The notes: generated from the letters alone by a model not told the origin. A stretch of DNA of 50,906 bases from Candidatus Nanopelagicales bacterium (GCA_028687755.1 JAQTZL010000014.1:1-50906); one strand, 5' to 3'; positions 7,831 to 16,561 are shown, numbered from the stretch's first letter. Translations and numbers: made by a program.

Positions 7831-9315
7831 ATGATCCGCAATACATCCGCCGACCTTGGCGCCAGTTTGGCTCACATCGCGCACGAGAAGAAACTGCGCT
7901 TTGCACCTATCTCCGGTACTCTGATGGCCGCACTCTGTGGAAGCATGCTTCCCCGTGTCCGTGGCTGCCACCAAAACGGTCAATATCTGTCTACGGGTGC
8001 CGAGTCGTTGCCCAGCGACATCGTGTCGGCAGCTTCTGGTGACTCTCTCCGTGATCGCAACAACGCGCCATCGTACGCAGCGTCCAGCCACGATGCCCTG
8101 ATGGACAACTACATCCAGGACTACACCAAGTTGATCGGAACACACGTTCTGTTTGCACAGCGCGTGGTTTACGCCCAGATGACGTCCTTCATGGAAAACG
8201 TTCGTCAGCACGCAGCCAACATCGGCATGAAGCAGCCTGAAGACTTGTTCCGGGTGACCTACATGAGTCGCCACGCCATCTTCGACTCTGCCTTGATCGA
8301 ATCCGAAGCCCAACCTTTCCGCAACGCTCGTGGACCACGCGCTTCGTTCGACTACCGTGCTGGTGTCTTCACTCCCGAGTTCGATCTGCTGGCCAGCCTC
8401 CTGACCGGCGACTCTGGTGAAGATGACCTGATCAAGTCTTGGTACGCCGAGAACGGTGACAGCAAACTCAAGAGCTACATGGCTGGTTCTGATCAGTTTG
8501 TCAACACCATCGTGAACCCCATCGAGATGGCGAACTACCAGCTGGTGAACTTCTTGTTCTTCCGTGGCTTGGTCAACAACCCCACGCTTCAGGTGGGTCT
8601 TTCTCTGACCGCTCTGACTTCTCTGGCTGTGACACTTCGCAACAGCTACGCGGAGGGCCTGATGTCTGCCATGGACCTGCTCAACGTCCACATGAAGAAC
8701 GGTACGGTCTTGATCCCTGGTGGTTCTGGTCAGTTCTCCTACATGTCTGACAAGGGTGTGGACATCTTCATCTTGGAAGAGAACTTCCAGAAGGCAGCTG
8801 AACAAGGCTTCTCGATCGATCACATTTTCGGTCATGTGGCCGCCTCTGGCAACACCGCATTGACACTGGAAACCCTGGAGTCTCGTGGCGCTGAACTGAA
8901 AGACATCTGGAACCGCCAGCGCAGTCTGTTCGGCGTGTACACGTCACAGCGGTGGAACGAGCGCATGAAGGAGATCGTGAACTTTGAGGTGCGCGCTCTC
9001 CTGGACTCACCTGAGCACATGGAATCCATGAAGGAGTTCTACCAAGCTCATCCCGCGCATCGCGCTGAAACACTTCAGCTCTGCGCACAGCACATGAGCA
9101 TCTTGAAGTCTGAGCACCTGGAAGATCTGGCCAAGCTGTCACTCTTCATGGTCGCAAAGATCATCTACCGACACAGCAACGCCTTCGACATCATCTCTGG
9201 TATGCTGGAAGCCATGAAGGCAGACCCTGAGCTGACACCGTCTCGCGCTGTGGTACCTGCTCTGACCAAGTACCTGACCGACTACCTGATGGCCCAGCTG
9301 GCCTGCGCCAAGTAA
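7831..9315 (+). CDS. Abundant virion-type protein, unrecognised
   Basis: 494 aa, unrecognised. ATG start at 7831 with a GGGCACC spacer. The protein is soluble with long helical stretches. Residues about 50-75 are a Ser/Ala/Asp-rich low-complexity segment, and the C-terminal third is strongly helical. Codon use is sharply biased to CTG, GGT, AAC and TCT, as in the tube-like protein and the major late genes, which argues for high expression. It forms a two-gene unit with the 72-aa protein and is closed by a strong terminator. A structural role is inferred from codon bias and setting only. Confidence 0.7.
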   Translation: MIRNTSADLGASLAHIAHEKKLRFAPISGTLMAALCGSMLPRVRGCHQNGQYLSTGAESLPSDIVSAASGDSLRDRNNAPSYAASSHDALMDNYIQDYTKLIGTHVLFAQRVVYAQMTSFMENVRQHAANIGMKQPEDLFRVTYMSRHAIFDSALIESEAQPFRNARGPRASFDYRAGVFTPEFDLLASLLTGDSGEDDLIKSWYAENGDSKLKSYMAGSDQFVNTIVNPIEMANYQLVNFLFFRGLVNNPTLQVGLSLTALTSLAVTLRNSYAEGLMSAMDLLNVHMKNGTVLIPGGSGQFSYMSDKGVDIFILEENFQKAAEQGFSIDHIFGHVAASGNTALTLETLESRGAELKDIWNRQRSLFGVYTSQRWNERMKEIVNFEVRALLDSPEHMESMKEFYQAHPAHRAETLQLCAQHMSILKSEHLEDLAKLSLFMVAKIIYRHSNAFDIISGMLEAMKADPELTPSRAVVPALTKYLTDYLMAQLACAK

Positions 9316-9330
9316 CATCTGCCTCTTACC

Positions 9331-9360
9331 TCACACTGTCTCTTTTATGAGACAGTGTGA
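9331..9360 (+). terminator. Hairpin terminator
   Basis: Perfect 12-bp stem TCACACTGTCTC / GAGACAGTGTGA with a 6-base loop TTTTAT, 15 bases after the stop codon. Confidence 0.85.
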
Positions 9361-9389
9361 TGGTTTGATCGTTTAAAAGGACACCCTAA

Positions 9390-10283
9390 ATGTTATCTAT
9401 CACGGAACAGACACAGCTGTACCTGGACAGCTCCTACACTCACCAAGTCAAGCAAGACCTCACCAACGCCATGTTTGTTCTTCAGGAGTTTGGCCTGGAG
9501 GACTGGGAGAACGAACTGGTCGATCTGATCAGCGCCGAAGAAGCCTACGGCAAGGAAGAGATCCACGACCTCTTCCTGACCAAAGTAAAAGTCTTTATCC
9601 TGGACCTGCTGAAGAAGCACGGTATCCGTGTCAATATCGAAGAAGACCCTGCCCTCTGGGAACTCAACGAACTTGGTCACTTTCTGTTGATGGTGCAGAA
9701 ACTGGAAGACACGGACTACTTGGCTTACTGTCTGTATGGACCTGAGCCACCCAGGACACTCTTTATCCAGATGGCAAGTCGTCTGACGCAGCTGTCTGAA
9801 CCACGGATGATGCAGCTCGTGGAACATGTTCAACCTGAACTCATAGAAGCCATGAAACAGCTTGTAAAGGAAGACGGCAATTTCAGTGACGCAGATGTCA
9901 CCCGCAAGTGGAAAGCGCACTGGGACGCGTTTATGGCCTTTGTGGATAACACTGACTGTGCAGGCAAAGCAGCTTCTGAAAAAGGCTTCGGTCGCACAGA
10001 GTTCCAAACGCTGTACGATCTCTCAGGTATCAACTGGGACTTCAAAGTACAGCAGTCTGAGCTGAGTCAGAACCACGCTCTTCTGGCGCTGGACATCCTC
10101 AGCTTCGTCATGTTCTCTTTCGATGGTCAGCAGGCGCCGCTGGTGGTTTTTGACAAACACGTCAGCAAGATACTCTCCACCACGGAACAGATCAGTCGGA
10201 TCCGTCCTATCGTGCTGGCTATCCTGAAAGACTTCGATCTTCACAGGTCAGCTGCCAAACACGCACAAACCCTTCTGCAATAA
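9390..10283 (+). CDS. Unrecognised 297-aa protein upstream of RNA polymerase beta' fragment
   Basis: 297 aa, ATG start after AAAAGGACACC. It is acidic and almost entirely helical, with many Leu/Glu-rich segments and a single Trp-rich patch near residue 175 (VTRKWKAHWDAF). I recognise no family. It precedes the RNA polymerase beta' fragment by nine bases and must be co-transcribed with it, so it could be an accessory subunit, an assembly factor or a second diverged polymerase piece. That link rests on gene order alone. Confidence 0.75.
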   Translation: MLSITEQTQLYLDSSYTHQVKQDLTNAMFVLQEFGLEDWENELVDLISAEEAYGKEEIHDLFLTKVKVFILDLLKKHGIRVNIEEDPALWELNELGHFLLMVQKLEDTDYLAYCLYGPEPPRTLFIQMASRLTQLSEPRMMQLVEHVQPELIEAMKQLVKEDGNFSDADVTRKWKAHWDAFMAFVDNTDCAGKAASEKGFGRTEFQTLYDLSGINWDFKVQQSELSQNHALLALDILSFVMFSFDGQQAPLVVFDKHVSKILSTTEQISRIRPIVLAILKDFDLHRSAAKHAQTLLQ

Positions 10284-10292
10284 AGGAACACC

Positions 10293-11600
10293 ATGCTCAC
10301 CAAACTGGAATACCTCAAGCTGTGCGTTGTGGCTGAGAAACCGCTGACCAAACGTCGGTGGTACATCATGACCCTGGGTATCCCTCTCCCAGAGAAAGAC
10401 CCTCAGATAGACACCATGGATCACCTGACACCAGTCATGACCGCGGATGGACTTCACTGTGTCATGGTCTCAGAACAGGGCAAAGTTCTGGTCCGTATCA
10501 CCGATTGGAAGAGAGACGAGCCGCTCTACCGGATGGGCGACAAAGTCTCTGTCGACAACTCTTGGATGTCTTCTGTCTCCGGTACCATAGAGACACGTGT
10601 TGGCAATGTCATCATCAACGGAGCAGCCATCTACCCGATCCTGGGTACACGCATACCTTTTCAAGAAGGCCACATACCTCCTTCCAAACTGGAAAACCTG
10701 ATCGCACTACAGGCCAAAGAGAAGGAGGACTTCAAAGAGAACACCAAGGACATCAGAGTCTCCGAGTACCTGGAAACCATGGATCGTCTCTGGATGTTCA
10801 CCCAGATAGCTCCGCTGGTGTCCTCCGCCACCAGCGTCAAGATGATCCGTCAGGCTCCTGGGGCCAAACAGCTGAAGAAGAAACTTCTGGACGAACATGG
10901 CGACAAGCTGTCAGACCCAGCCACAGGTGCCATGATCCTGAAAGAGCTTCAGAAGCACGACGACGCATTTCTGGCAGACGACCCTATCGCCAAGCGCCTG
11001 ATGTCCAACAAAGCCAAGATCTCTCGGCAGAAGGTCTTCGGCATGTACGGTGAAGCCAACGACTTCAAAACCAGCCTGACTTCCAGCCCCATCACCGCCT
11101 CGATGTCTGAAGGTCTGGACACCTCACCTGACGTTTTCCCCAAGTACCTGAACGATCAGCGTCTGGCCTCTTACTCTCGCGGTCACTCGACGCAGCTCTC
11201 CGGGTATGCATACACCATCCTGCAACGCGCTCTGTCTGGTGTGGAGATTGTGGACACACCCTGTGACACCAAGGAAGGTCTTGTGGGTATCGTAGAAGAC
11301 ACACGTGGCATGGTGGGTAAGTACATCCGCCTCTCTAACAAGTGGTCTCTGGTGACCTCTGACACCGAAGCTGCCTCCTACAAAGGCAAGAAGGTAGAGA
11401 TGCGGTCTCCGATGTTCTGCGCATCTGAAGGCTTCACACTCTGCTACGCTTGTTTAGGTGATACCTACAAAGGTCAGAAGAACGCTCTGAACAACATCGC
11501 CGCACAGTTCTCTGGTGAACTCATGGGTCTCTTTCTGAAACGCATGCACACCTCAGGCTTCAAACTGACCAAGATCCACGCCATCGACCTGGTGACTTAA
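10293..11600 (+). CDS. Multisubunit RNA polymerase beta' fragment (central/C-terminal part)
   Basis: 435 aa, ATG after AAAGGAACACC. From about residue 245 it follows the bacterial beta' order: a degenerate active-site-helix region, then SGYAYTILQRALSGVEIVDT (302-321, the SGYLTRRLVDV..D position), CDTKEGL (324-330, CGT.EGI), then RSPMFCASEGFTLCYACLGD (371-390, a cysteine-rich VL.C..GVC..CYG segment), then NNIAAQFSGELMG (400-412, GVIAAQSIGEPG) and LKRMHTSG (415-422, the trigger-loop MRTFHIGG with the catalytic His kept). The protein stops about 13 residues later, so the rest of beta' must be a different gene, as in phiKZ-type polymerases split across genes. Whether it belongs to the virion or the non-virion enzyme cannot be told here. 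Confidence 0.85.
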   Translation: MLTKLEYLKLCVVAEKPLTKRRWYIMTLGIPLPEKDPQIDTMDHLTPVMTADGLHCVMVSEQGKVLVRITDWKRDEPLYRMGDKVSVDNSWMSSVSGTIETRVGNVIINGAAIYPILGTRIPFQEGHIPPSKLENLIALQAKEKEDFKENTKDIRVSEYLETMDRLWMFTQIAPLVSSATSVKMIRQAPGAKQLKKKLLDEHGDKLSDPATGAMILKELQKHDDAFLADDPIAKRLMSNKAKISRQKVFGMYGEANDFKTSLTSSPITASMSEGLDTSPDVFPKYLNDQRLASYSRGHSTQLSGYAYTILQRALSGVEIVDTPCDTKEGLVGIVEDTRGMVGKYIRLSNKWSLVTSDTEAASYKGKKVEMRSPMFCASEGFTLCYACLGDTYKGQKNALNNIAAQFSGELMGLFLKRMHTSGFKLTKIHAIDLVT

Positions 11601-11607
11601 AATGACA

Positions 11608-11636
11608 CTCTTCCTGTAGCATGGCTACAGGAAGAG
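11608..11636 (+). terminator. Hairpin terminator after beta' fragment
   Basis: Perfect 13-bp stem CTCTTCCTGTAGC / GCTACAGGAAGAG with a 3-base loop. It lies between convergent genes, so it may also act on the minus strand. Confidence 0.8.
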
Positions 11637-11711
11637 GTCTATAAGCGTTTAAATACAAAATCTATATCTACGTATCACCCACTGTTATTAAAGCGCTCTA
11701 AGAGGCTTCTA

Positions 11712-12143
11712 TCAGCGTGTAAATGGCTTCCACTGATGTGGGAAGTTGCAGTTCTTGCCACAGCCTCTGAACAGAGGAGCGACCATGTGGTTCTTGTACC
11801 CTGCAAGACCGCAGCCAACCCGTGTGACCCAGAACGTCATCTCTGGATGAGCCAACGTGAACGCAATGAATCTGTCCACCTCTTGTTTGATCTCAAAGAC
11901 ACTGAGTGATCGCATAAAGCGATCTTTGGTAGGGATGGCGTAGCAACGGTTCATGTAGCCTCTGGGGACACCGTAGATGGCTCCATAGAGATCGTTAGCG
12001 ACCAAAGCTGCGCCTCGGCCGTGCGCCCCTCTCAGGTTGCTCCCAAACACAAAGATGTCGCTGGTGCCAGGAAGGGGGATCTCACCATCTTGGTGGTATT
12101 TGTAAGTCAGTCGTTTGGCCATGATGTTCTTTCGCGAAGTCAT
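11712..12143 (-). CDS. Macro-domain-like ADP-ribose-binding protein (A1S_2505-like)
   Basis: 143 aa. The sequence matches a phage/bacterial macro-like family: IFVFGSNLRGAHGRGAA near residues 30-46, then YAIPTKD, then VTRVGCGLAGY near 105-115, then a C-terminal FPHQW. The glycine-rich loops at these places bind ADP-ribose in macro domains. Possible roles are removal of ADP-ribose from phage DNA or protein, or handling of NAD breakdown products made by host defences; both are inference. An internal ATG at 12122 (Met8) is about as good a start, since neither site has a strong ribosome sequence. It stands alone with no operon partner downstream. Confidence 0.75.
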   Translation of the reverse strand: MTSRKNIMAKRLTYKYHQDGEIPLPGTSDIFVFGSNLRGAHGRGAALVANDLYGAIYGVPRGYMNRCYAIPTKDRFMRSLSVFEIKQEVDRFIAFTLAHPEMTFWVTRVGCGLAGYKNHMVAPLFRGCGKNCNFPHQWKPFTR

Positions 12144-12177
12144 TTTTCATATGATCCCGGTAGAACCTTGAAAAGAC

Positions 12178-12216
12178 TCTTCCACACCCTACCTCTCATG
12201 GGTAGGGTGTGGAAGA
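12178..12216 (-). terminator. Hairpin terminator
   Basis: Long inverted repeat CTCTTCCACACCCTACC / GGTAGGGTGTGGAAGAG around TCTCAT-type loop, just past the stop of the minus-strand gene at 12223. Confidence 0.85.
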
Positions 12217-12222
12217 GATCGA

Positions 12223-12900
12223 TCAGGCGTAGTAGGCGTTCAGGTTGTTCCTCTGGTGCTCAGACAGCCCCGTCAGAGACTTGGTGGTCATGCCCTGGAA
12301 CTTGGTGCGACGGGTGACAGGATCACAGGTCTCCATGAGAACCCACACCAAAAGACGGAACACCACCAGCTCGGCGTTGCTGCCTGGCCACTTGGACATG
12401 AAGCGGTAGATGTAGCTGGGGTTGCAGAGGGCGTCTTTGTTGTCGTGGAAGAACCGGAGGATAGCTGTCCACTTCTGCTTGAAGACCTGGGGATCGGTTT
12501 CGCTCAGAGCGCGAACGATCACGCCGTGCAGAAAGTGCTGCCACTGGCCACCGTCTTTTTCGGTGATGCGTTTGGCAGGAAGCATGGCGTCCAGGTAACC
12601 TTGGAGTTCATCGTAGGTTTGTTTCATGATGCGTGTGTCGAGATGTTGGATGGAAACTTCGGCTGCCGTAGCGGTCACGGCGCGTGGAACTTGGACCATG
12701 CGGGGTGTTGGTTCGACGTCCGCGACAGTCTCGGTCGCCCGGGGAAAGAATTGCGGTTCAGGTTTGATGTCTTTCCAGCTGACTTGTTCGGCAGCGACAG
12801 GTTCAGAGACCTGCTCAACTTCGGTCGATTGTTCGCCCAAAGCGCTGGTCTGCTCTTGGGCGTCAGAGGCTTGGTCCTGAGTCTCGGAGTCTTCGGTCAT
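12223..12900 (-). CDS. Protein with acidic disordered N-terminus, unrecognised
   Basis: 225 aa from ATG 12900 (AGGAG eight bases upstream). A GTG at 12978 with AAGGA seven bases upstream would add 26 basic residues and sit 14 bases after the previous gene, so it is a real alternative. The first 60 residues are Gln/Glu/Ser-rich and probably disordered; the remaining part is a compact helical domain with several Trp and a C-terminal NNLNAYYA. I recognise no family. It follows the SLOG-like gene on the same transcript. An interaction or scaffold role is possible but unsupported. Confidence 0.7.
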   Translation of the reverse strand: MTEDSETQDQASDAQEQTSALGEQSTEVEQVSEPVAAEQVSWKDIKPEPQFFPRATETVADVEPTPRMVQVPRAVTATAAEVSIQHLDTRIMKQTYDELQGYLDAMLPAKRITEKDGGQWQHFLHGVIVRALSETDPQVFKQKWTAILRFFHDNKDALCNPSYIYRFMSKWPGSNAELVVFRLLVWVLMETCDPVTRRTKFQGMTTKSLTGLSEHQRNNLNAYYA

Positions 12901-12991
12901 CGTGGTGTCTCCTACTGGGGTGGAAGAAAGTTCCGCCAAACTGCGGAGGCTGGTTTGTTTGTGTCGATTGCGGCTCACAGAGGGGTCCTTT

Positions 12992-13702
12992 TCAGATACC
13001 GTACGTGCGCTCAATGATGGCGCCAGACGATTCCTTGGCGATGTTCAGGACACCGAAGCCATAGCTGCTGGCCATTTTGATGATGAAGCCGACACGACCC
13101 GTGTCCTTGGTGACTTCAGAGGCACGCGTAGCACCGTCACGTGACCAAGTGATCAGAGACATCACAGGACTGTTGTTGCGGTCACCGAAGATGATGCGCA
13201 CCTGAGATGCCAGGATGCCCTTCACAGCGTCAGGTATCTTGTCCCAGCCAGAGAACTGCTTGGCAGCGATGTCCTTGGCAGTGAGTGTGTTCCAGGTGTG
13301 CTTGGACTCGATCTCGTTGAAGTTGCGCCAAGGCAGGTACACCTCCACAAACTTGGTGGACACAGCAGTGACCTTTTGAACAAACTCTTTGTCGTCACCG
13401 AAGATGCGGACGGTGTAGCCTTTGGCGATGAGCTTGGAGGCGATGTGGAACAAGCTGGTCTTGGCTTGCTCGGAGAACTCTTTGTCCACAAAGACCGCGA
13501 TAGGCAGGTAGGGGTCATCCACCTTGTCTTCTTTGCGTTGGAAGCCACCGCCGCCACCACCGTAGCCACCGCCACCTTGAGGGCGACTCTGGCCGTAGGA
13601 GTTGCCCTGAGGACGATCTTGATGAGAAGACCGGTTTTCAGCGGGAGGTTTGGAAGCAGCCTCAGGTGAGAAACCGCTGTTGTCGTTGAGATCGTCAAAC
13701 AT
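12992..13702 (-). CDS. SLOG/DprA-like nucleotide-binding-fold protein with Gly-rich linker
   Basis: 236 aa from ATG 13702 after AAGGACAC. Residues 1-34 are polar, 40-55 are almost pure Gly (YGGGGGGFQ), and the rest follows the phage SLOG (LOG/DprA-like Rossmann) pattern: VRIFGDD, then VEVYLPWRNFN, then VRIIFGDRNNSPVMSLITW, then GRVGFIIKMASSYGFGVLNI. Typical members have a GGADGAD loop that binds a nucleotide or DNA; that loop is not kept here, so ligand binding may be lost or changed. The Gly-rich arm resembles those of DNA-binding proteins such as SSB. It is the first gene of a two-gene unit. The role is unknown. Confidence 0.6.
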   Translation of the reverse strand: MFDDLNDNSGFSPEAASKPPAENRSSHQDRPQGNSYGQSRPQGGGGYGGGGGGFQRKEDKVDDPYLPIAVFVDKEFSEQAKTSLFHIASKLIAKGYTVRIFGDDKEFVQKVTAVSTKFVEVYLPWRNFNEIESKHTWNTLTAKDIAAKQFSGWDKIPDAVKGILASQVRIIFGDRNNSPVMSLITWSRDGATRASEVTKDTGRVGFIIKMASSYGFGVLNIAKESSGAIIERTYGI

Positions 13703-13752
13703 TTTTGTGTCCTTGTTGAGTGGGATCAGATGATGCAATCACTGGTAAAAAA

Positions 13753-13785
13753 CCTCCAGACCCCCACGTGAGTGGGAGCCTGGAG
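13753..13785 (-). terminator. Intrinsic terminator
   Basis: Read on the minus strand, CTCCAGG..CCCAC / GTGGG..CTGGAG hairpin followed by a GGTTTTTT run. It closes the decoration-protein transcript. Confidence 0.85.
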
Positions 13786-13811
13786 ATTAGGTAGCCTCAG
13801 AAAGGCAATTG

Positions 13812-14489
13812 TTACGCGGCTTTGACGATCATTCCATTGGCAAAGAACTCCGAGCCCACGATGCTCGAACGGACGTAAATACGGTCGCCGGGAGCCAACG
13901 TGTAGTTCTCGGCGATGGCCGTTTCGTTGGCAGGCACGCGAGCGTTCATGATTTTGTGCTGAGCGCCAGGAGAGGCTGTGTTACCCACCCACATTTCGAT
14001 GATGGCGTCGCTGGAAGAAGACACGTTGTAGGTGCTGATACTCACGCTGCTGTAAGCAGTGTCGGGCAGGTTGTTGTGGAACAACTGGACTTGACCAGTA
14101 CCAGCCACAGCAGTGGCAGCCAAACGACCAGCGGCCAGGACCAGGGGGTTGTTTTCTTCAGAGCCAGACATCCGGACAGAGATGCCGGTGCCAGAGAATA
14201 CTTTCACGAACAGGCGCTGACCTTGGCCGACGATGACCTTGGACAGTTCGATGGCGTTCTGGGTGCCGACGGGTTCGATGTCGTCGATCAGGTAGTCAAG
14301 GGAAGTCAGCGCAGCAGGGTTGGACTGGGTAGTCAGAGCCACGCCGATCAGAGAGCTGGTGGTCAGGTCATCACGCAGAAAGCTCAGGTCGACGATGGCG
14401 TGGGTCTTGCCTGCTGGGCAGAAGTAGACTTCAGCGGCTTCGCCAGTGGCGATGGAGAACGAACCGGTGACAATGTTCAAAAGGGACAT
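13812..14489 (-). CDS. Probable capsid decoration or surface protein
   Basis: 225 aa, ATG 14489 after GTGAGGTTTAACC. The protein is beta-rich, Ser/Thr/Ala/Gly-rich and poor in Cys, with a repeating pattern of short strands such as SSVSISTYNVSSS and DRIYVRSSIVG. Codon bias is strong (high expression). This composition is usual for head decoration or fibre-tip proteins of large phages, but there is no diagnostic motif. It has its own strong terminator and is 52 bases from the gene upstream on the same strand. Confidence 0.55.
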   Translation of the reverse strand: MSLLNIVTGSFSIATGEAAEVYFCPAGKTHAIVDLSFLRDDLTTSSLIGVALTTQSNPAALTSLDYLIDDIEPVGTQNAIELSKVIVGQGQRLFVKVFSGTGISVRMSGSEENNPLVLAAGRLAATAVAGTGQVQLFHNNLPDTAYSSVSISTYNVSSSSDAIIEMWVGNTASPGAQHKIMNARVPANETAIAENYTLAPGDRIYVRSSIVGSEFFANGMIVKAA

Positions 14490-14541
14490 GGTTAAACCTC
14501 ACGAGGTGAAAAAGGGAAAGGATGACGTCTTGCCGAAGAAT

Positions 14542-15978
14542 TTAAAAATGTCGCACCAGGTACTTGTTCCTGACCGAGGTGGAATACAGTACCCTGTCAG
14601 GCAGCACAAACTTGGTATGGAACGACATGAAATTGCTGTCGTGGGTTTTGCTCATGATAAAGAACACAGACTGGATGTCTGCTTCGATCTTTTTCAGAGC
14701 CAGATAACTGGGGTAGTCAAACCCTGTGTGCGCGATGAAGTTCTGGGTCATCTTGATACCCAGCTCAGACGCCAGGTGAGAGAAGTCCTTATGGGTCTCC
14801 GCGTTGTCAAGAACCAGCTTACCTTCTTTCACAAAGACATCGGTGACGTCTTTGATCTTGGTGTGCTCTTGAGACTCTGCTTCGATGGTCTCCATGAAGT
14901 CCATCATCATCATGATCTCCCGAACAAAGGGATACCCCATGGTGTTCTCTTGAAGCAAGTCAAGCTTACCACCCACGAGTTTATACCGACTCTCTGAGCC
15001 CGTGGATGTGCTCCTGAGCATGTCAGTCAACGGGACCACCTCAGCCAGTCTGAGCAGATCACGGTTCTCAAACTCGGTCAACCGGACAGAGCAGGTCATC
15101 ACCTGGTACCTGGGCTCTGACCTGAAGAAGGTTTTCAGTCTGTGGATCAGCGGAGGAATGTGTCCGTGGATACAGCTGTAGTTGCTGGTGAAGTTGCGTT
15201 TACCGACCTCATGGTCATCCTTCGCCGAAGCCAGCATACAGAAGTTGTCGTCCTGCACAGTGGGGTCAGAGCTGAAGAACAAGTCCTTGAAGTAGTAAAT
15301 CAGGTCTTTGGTGTCGTAGGACTCTTTGAATTCTGGATATGCCAAGCATGACCGGAGAACCACTGGAGCCACGTCGTTGACGTTGAACGGTGCTTCGTTG
15401 AGAGTCCTGGCAGAGTTAGAGCCTATGGCAGCCATGGTCTTACAGAGTGTCTGCGCGTAGTTCTCTGGGTCCACGTCTTCCTTGACAAAACTGACCCGGA
15501 CGTTACGCTCTACCAGCTGATCGTGAAGTTCGACGATGGCTTTCCACTTTTCTGGGCTTTCTATCGGTTTGGCTCTTTTAGGGAGTACACCGCCGTTTTT
15601 GACCCACTCGTGACGACCTTCACCAAACGCCAGATCTGTCAACCCTTCCAGGTATTTCAGCGTATGGATCACGGTCAGTGATTCGATATTCTCCAGACTG
15701 GATGCCAGTGAGAATGTCTCTGTGATTGCGTCAGGTATCGTCTCGATGAAACCATATCCACTTCGCTGGATCAGCTCGTAGATATTCTCTACGGTCATGG
15801 GTGCTGCGGACTTCTCTTTCTGTATCCCGGACTCAGTGAAGTTCAGTGCAGACTTGCGAGGGTGTTTGGTGTACTTGGATCGAGCCGTCAGCGCGTAGCT
15901 GTAAGCCAGACAAGCGTAACCTGAAAATGTGTTGCCTTCAGCCAGGTCAACGGCCAAGTATGCGACCAGGTGCGTCAT
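14542..15978 (-). CDS. Protein with decayed RNase H-like N-terminal domain
   Basis: 478 aa, ATG 15978 after AGGAACACCCC. Residues about 95-190 follow the RNase HI order: TVIHTLKYLEGLTD (family VYTDSKYVI.GLT), GRHEWVKNGG (W.KNGW), then PIESPEKWKAIVELHDQL (PVKN.DLW..L) and VRVSFVKE (V.W.KGH). The active-site Asp of the DSKY motif is replaced, and the last ER.D motif reads ENYAQTL, so catalysis is probably lost. The second half, from about 210, has no motif that I know. It overlaps the upstream gene by 32 bases. A virion-associated or nucleic-acid-binding role is possible; the family call is by eye. Confidence 0.45.
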   Translation of the reverse strand: MTHLVAYLAVDLAEGNTFSGYACLAYSYALTARSKYTKHPRKSALNFTESGIQKEKSAAPMTVENIYELIQRSGYGFIETIPDAITETFSLASSLENIESLTVIHTLKYLEGLTDLAFGEGRHEWVKNGGVLPKRAKPIESPEKWKAIVELHDQLVERNVRVSFVKEDVDPENYAQTLCKTMAAIGSNSARTLNEAPFNVNDVAPVVLRSCLAYPEFKESYDTKDLIYYFKDLFFSSDPTVQDDNFCMLASAKDDHEVGKRNFTSNYSCIHGHIPPLIHRLKTFFRSEPRYQVMTCSVRLTEFENRDLLRLAEVVPLTDMLRSTSTGSESRYKLVGGKLDLLQENTMGYPFVREIMMMMDFMETIEAESQEHTKIKDVTDVFVKEGKLVLDNAETHKDFSHLASELGIKMTQNFIAHTGFDYPSYLALKKIEADIQSVFFIMSKTHDSNFMSFHTKFVLPDRVLYSTSVRNKYLVRHF

Positions 15979-16561
15979 GGGGTGTTCCTACTTCAGGTCT
16001 GGCTTCATCGTTAAAGAGGATCACCAGATCGATGAAGACTTTGTGGTTGGTTTTGAAGAAACTGTTCAGCACGATTTGGATGTCACGCAACCTTCTCACG
16101 TACTTGGCTGAAGTCAACAACGTGGGAAGAGGTGAGCTGTATTTAGAGAAAACAGCAGCCAGACTCATCAGAGTCGGTACGCTGAGTTTGTCGGCATCGT
16201 CGTGGATCAGTCGGTCAAGCTGCTTGCGGTAAGCTTGTTGGAAATTGCCAGAAAGCGTTGTGCTGACCAGAGGTGCCAGAACAGAGTCGTCGACAAACAG
16301 CTTACTGCCGCTGACCTGTTTACCAGTTGTCACAAACCGGCAAATGGGTCGGTCCTGCAAGGCAACCACATCTTGAACGTCAGATGCCTTTTGCTGACGC
16401 AGTGGCTCAGGGACAGAGTCCAGCGTCAATGTGTCAAGCATTGGGTCCTGACTAGGGACATACACAGGTACGCCCTTCAGCAAAGACTCGCGCCATTCGA
16501 GAAGTTCAATACTGAGTTGAAAGTCTTCAACTCCTTTATAGAGACTGTGAGATCGTGACAT
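15947..16561 (-). CDS. Unrecognised 204-aa protein
   Basis: 204 aa, first gene of a minus-strand unit that continues into the 478-aa gene (32-base overlap, so coupled translation is likely). ATG 16561 lies after an AAGGACCACT ribosome site. The protein is mixed alpha/beta with a C-terminal helix pair, a hydrophobic IDLVILFND stretch and no membrane segment or catalytic motif that I can name. Transcription starts in the divergent region 16562-16690. Confidence 0.7.
   Translation of the reverse strand: MSRSHSLYKGVEDFQLSIELLEWRESLLKGVPVYVPSQDPMLDTLTLDSVPEPLRQQKASDVQDVVALQDRPICRFVTTGKQVSGSKLFVDDSVLAPLVSTTLSGNFQQAYRKQLDRLIHDDADKLSVPTLMSLAAVFSKYSSPLPTLLTSAKYVRRLRDIQIVLNSFFKTNHKVFIDLVILFNDEARPEVGTPHDAPGRILGR

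Noticed and set aside
7831..9315. Nucleus-shell (chimallin) or major capsid protein
   Set aside because: High expression type and size are compatible, but no signature that I can check supports either.
12223..13014. Start of the acidic protein at the far upstream TTG (13014)
   Set aside because: It overlaps the SLOG-like gene and has no ribosome site; ATG 12900 (or GTG 12978) is far better.
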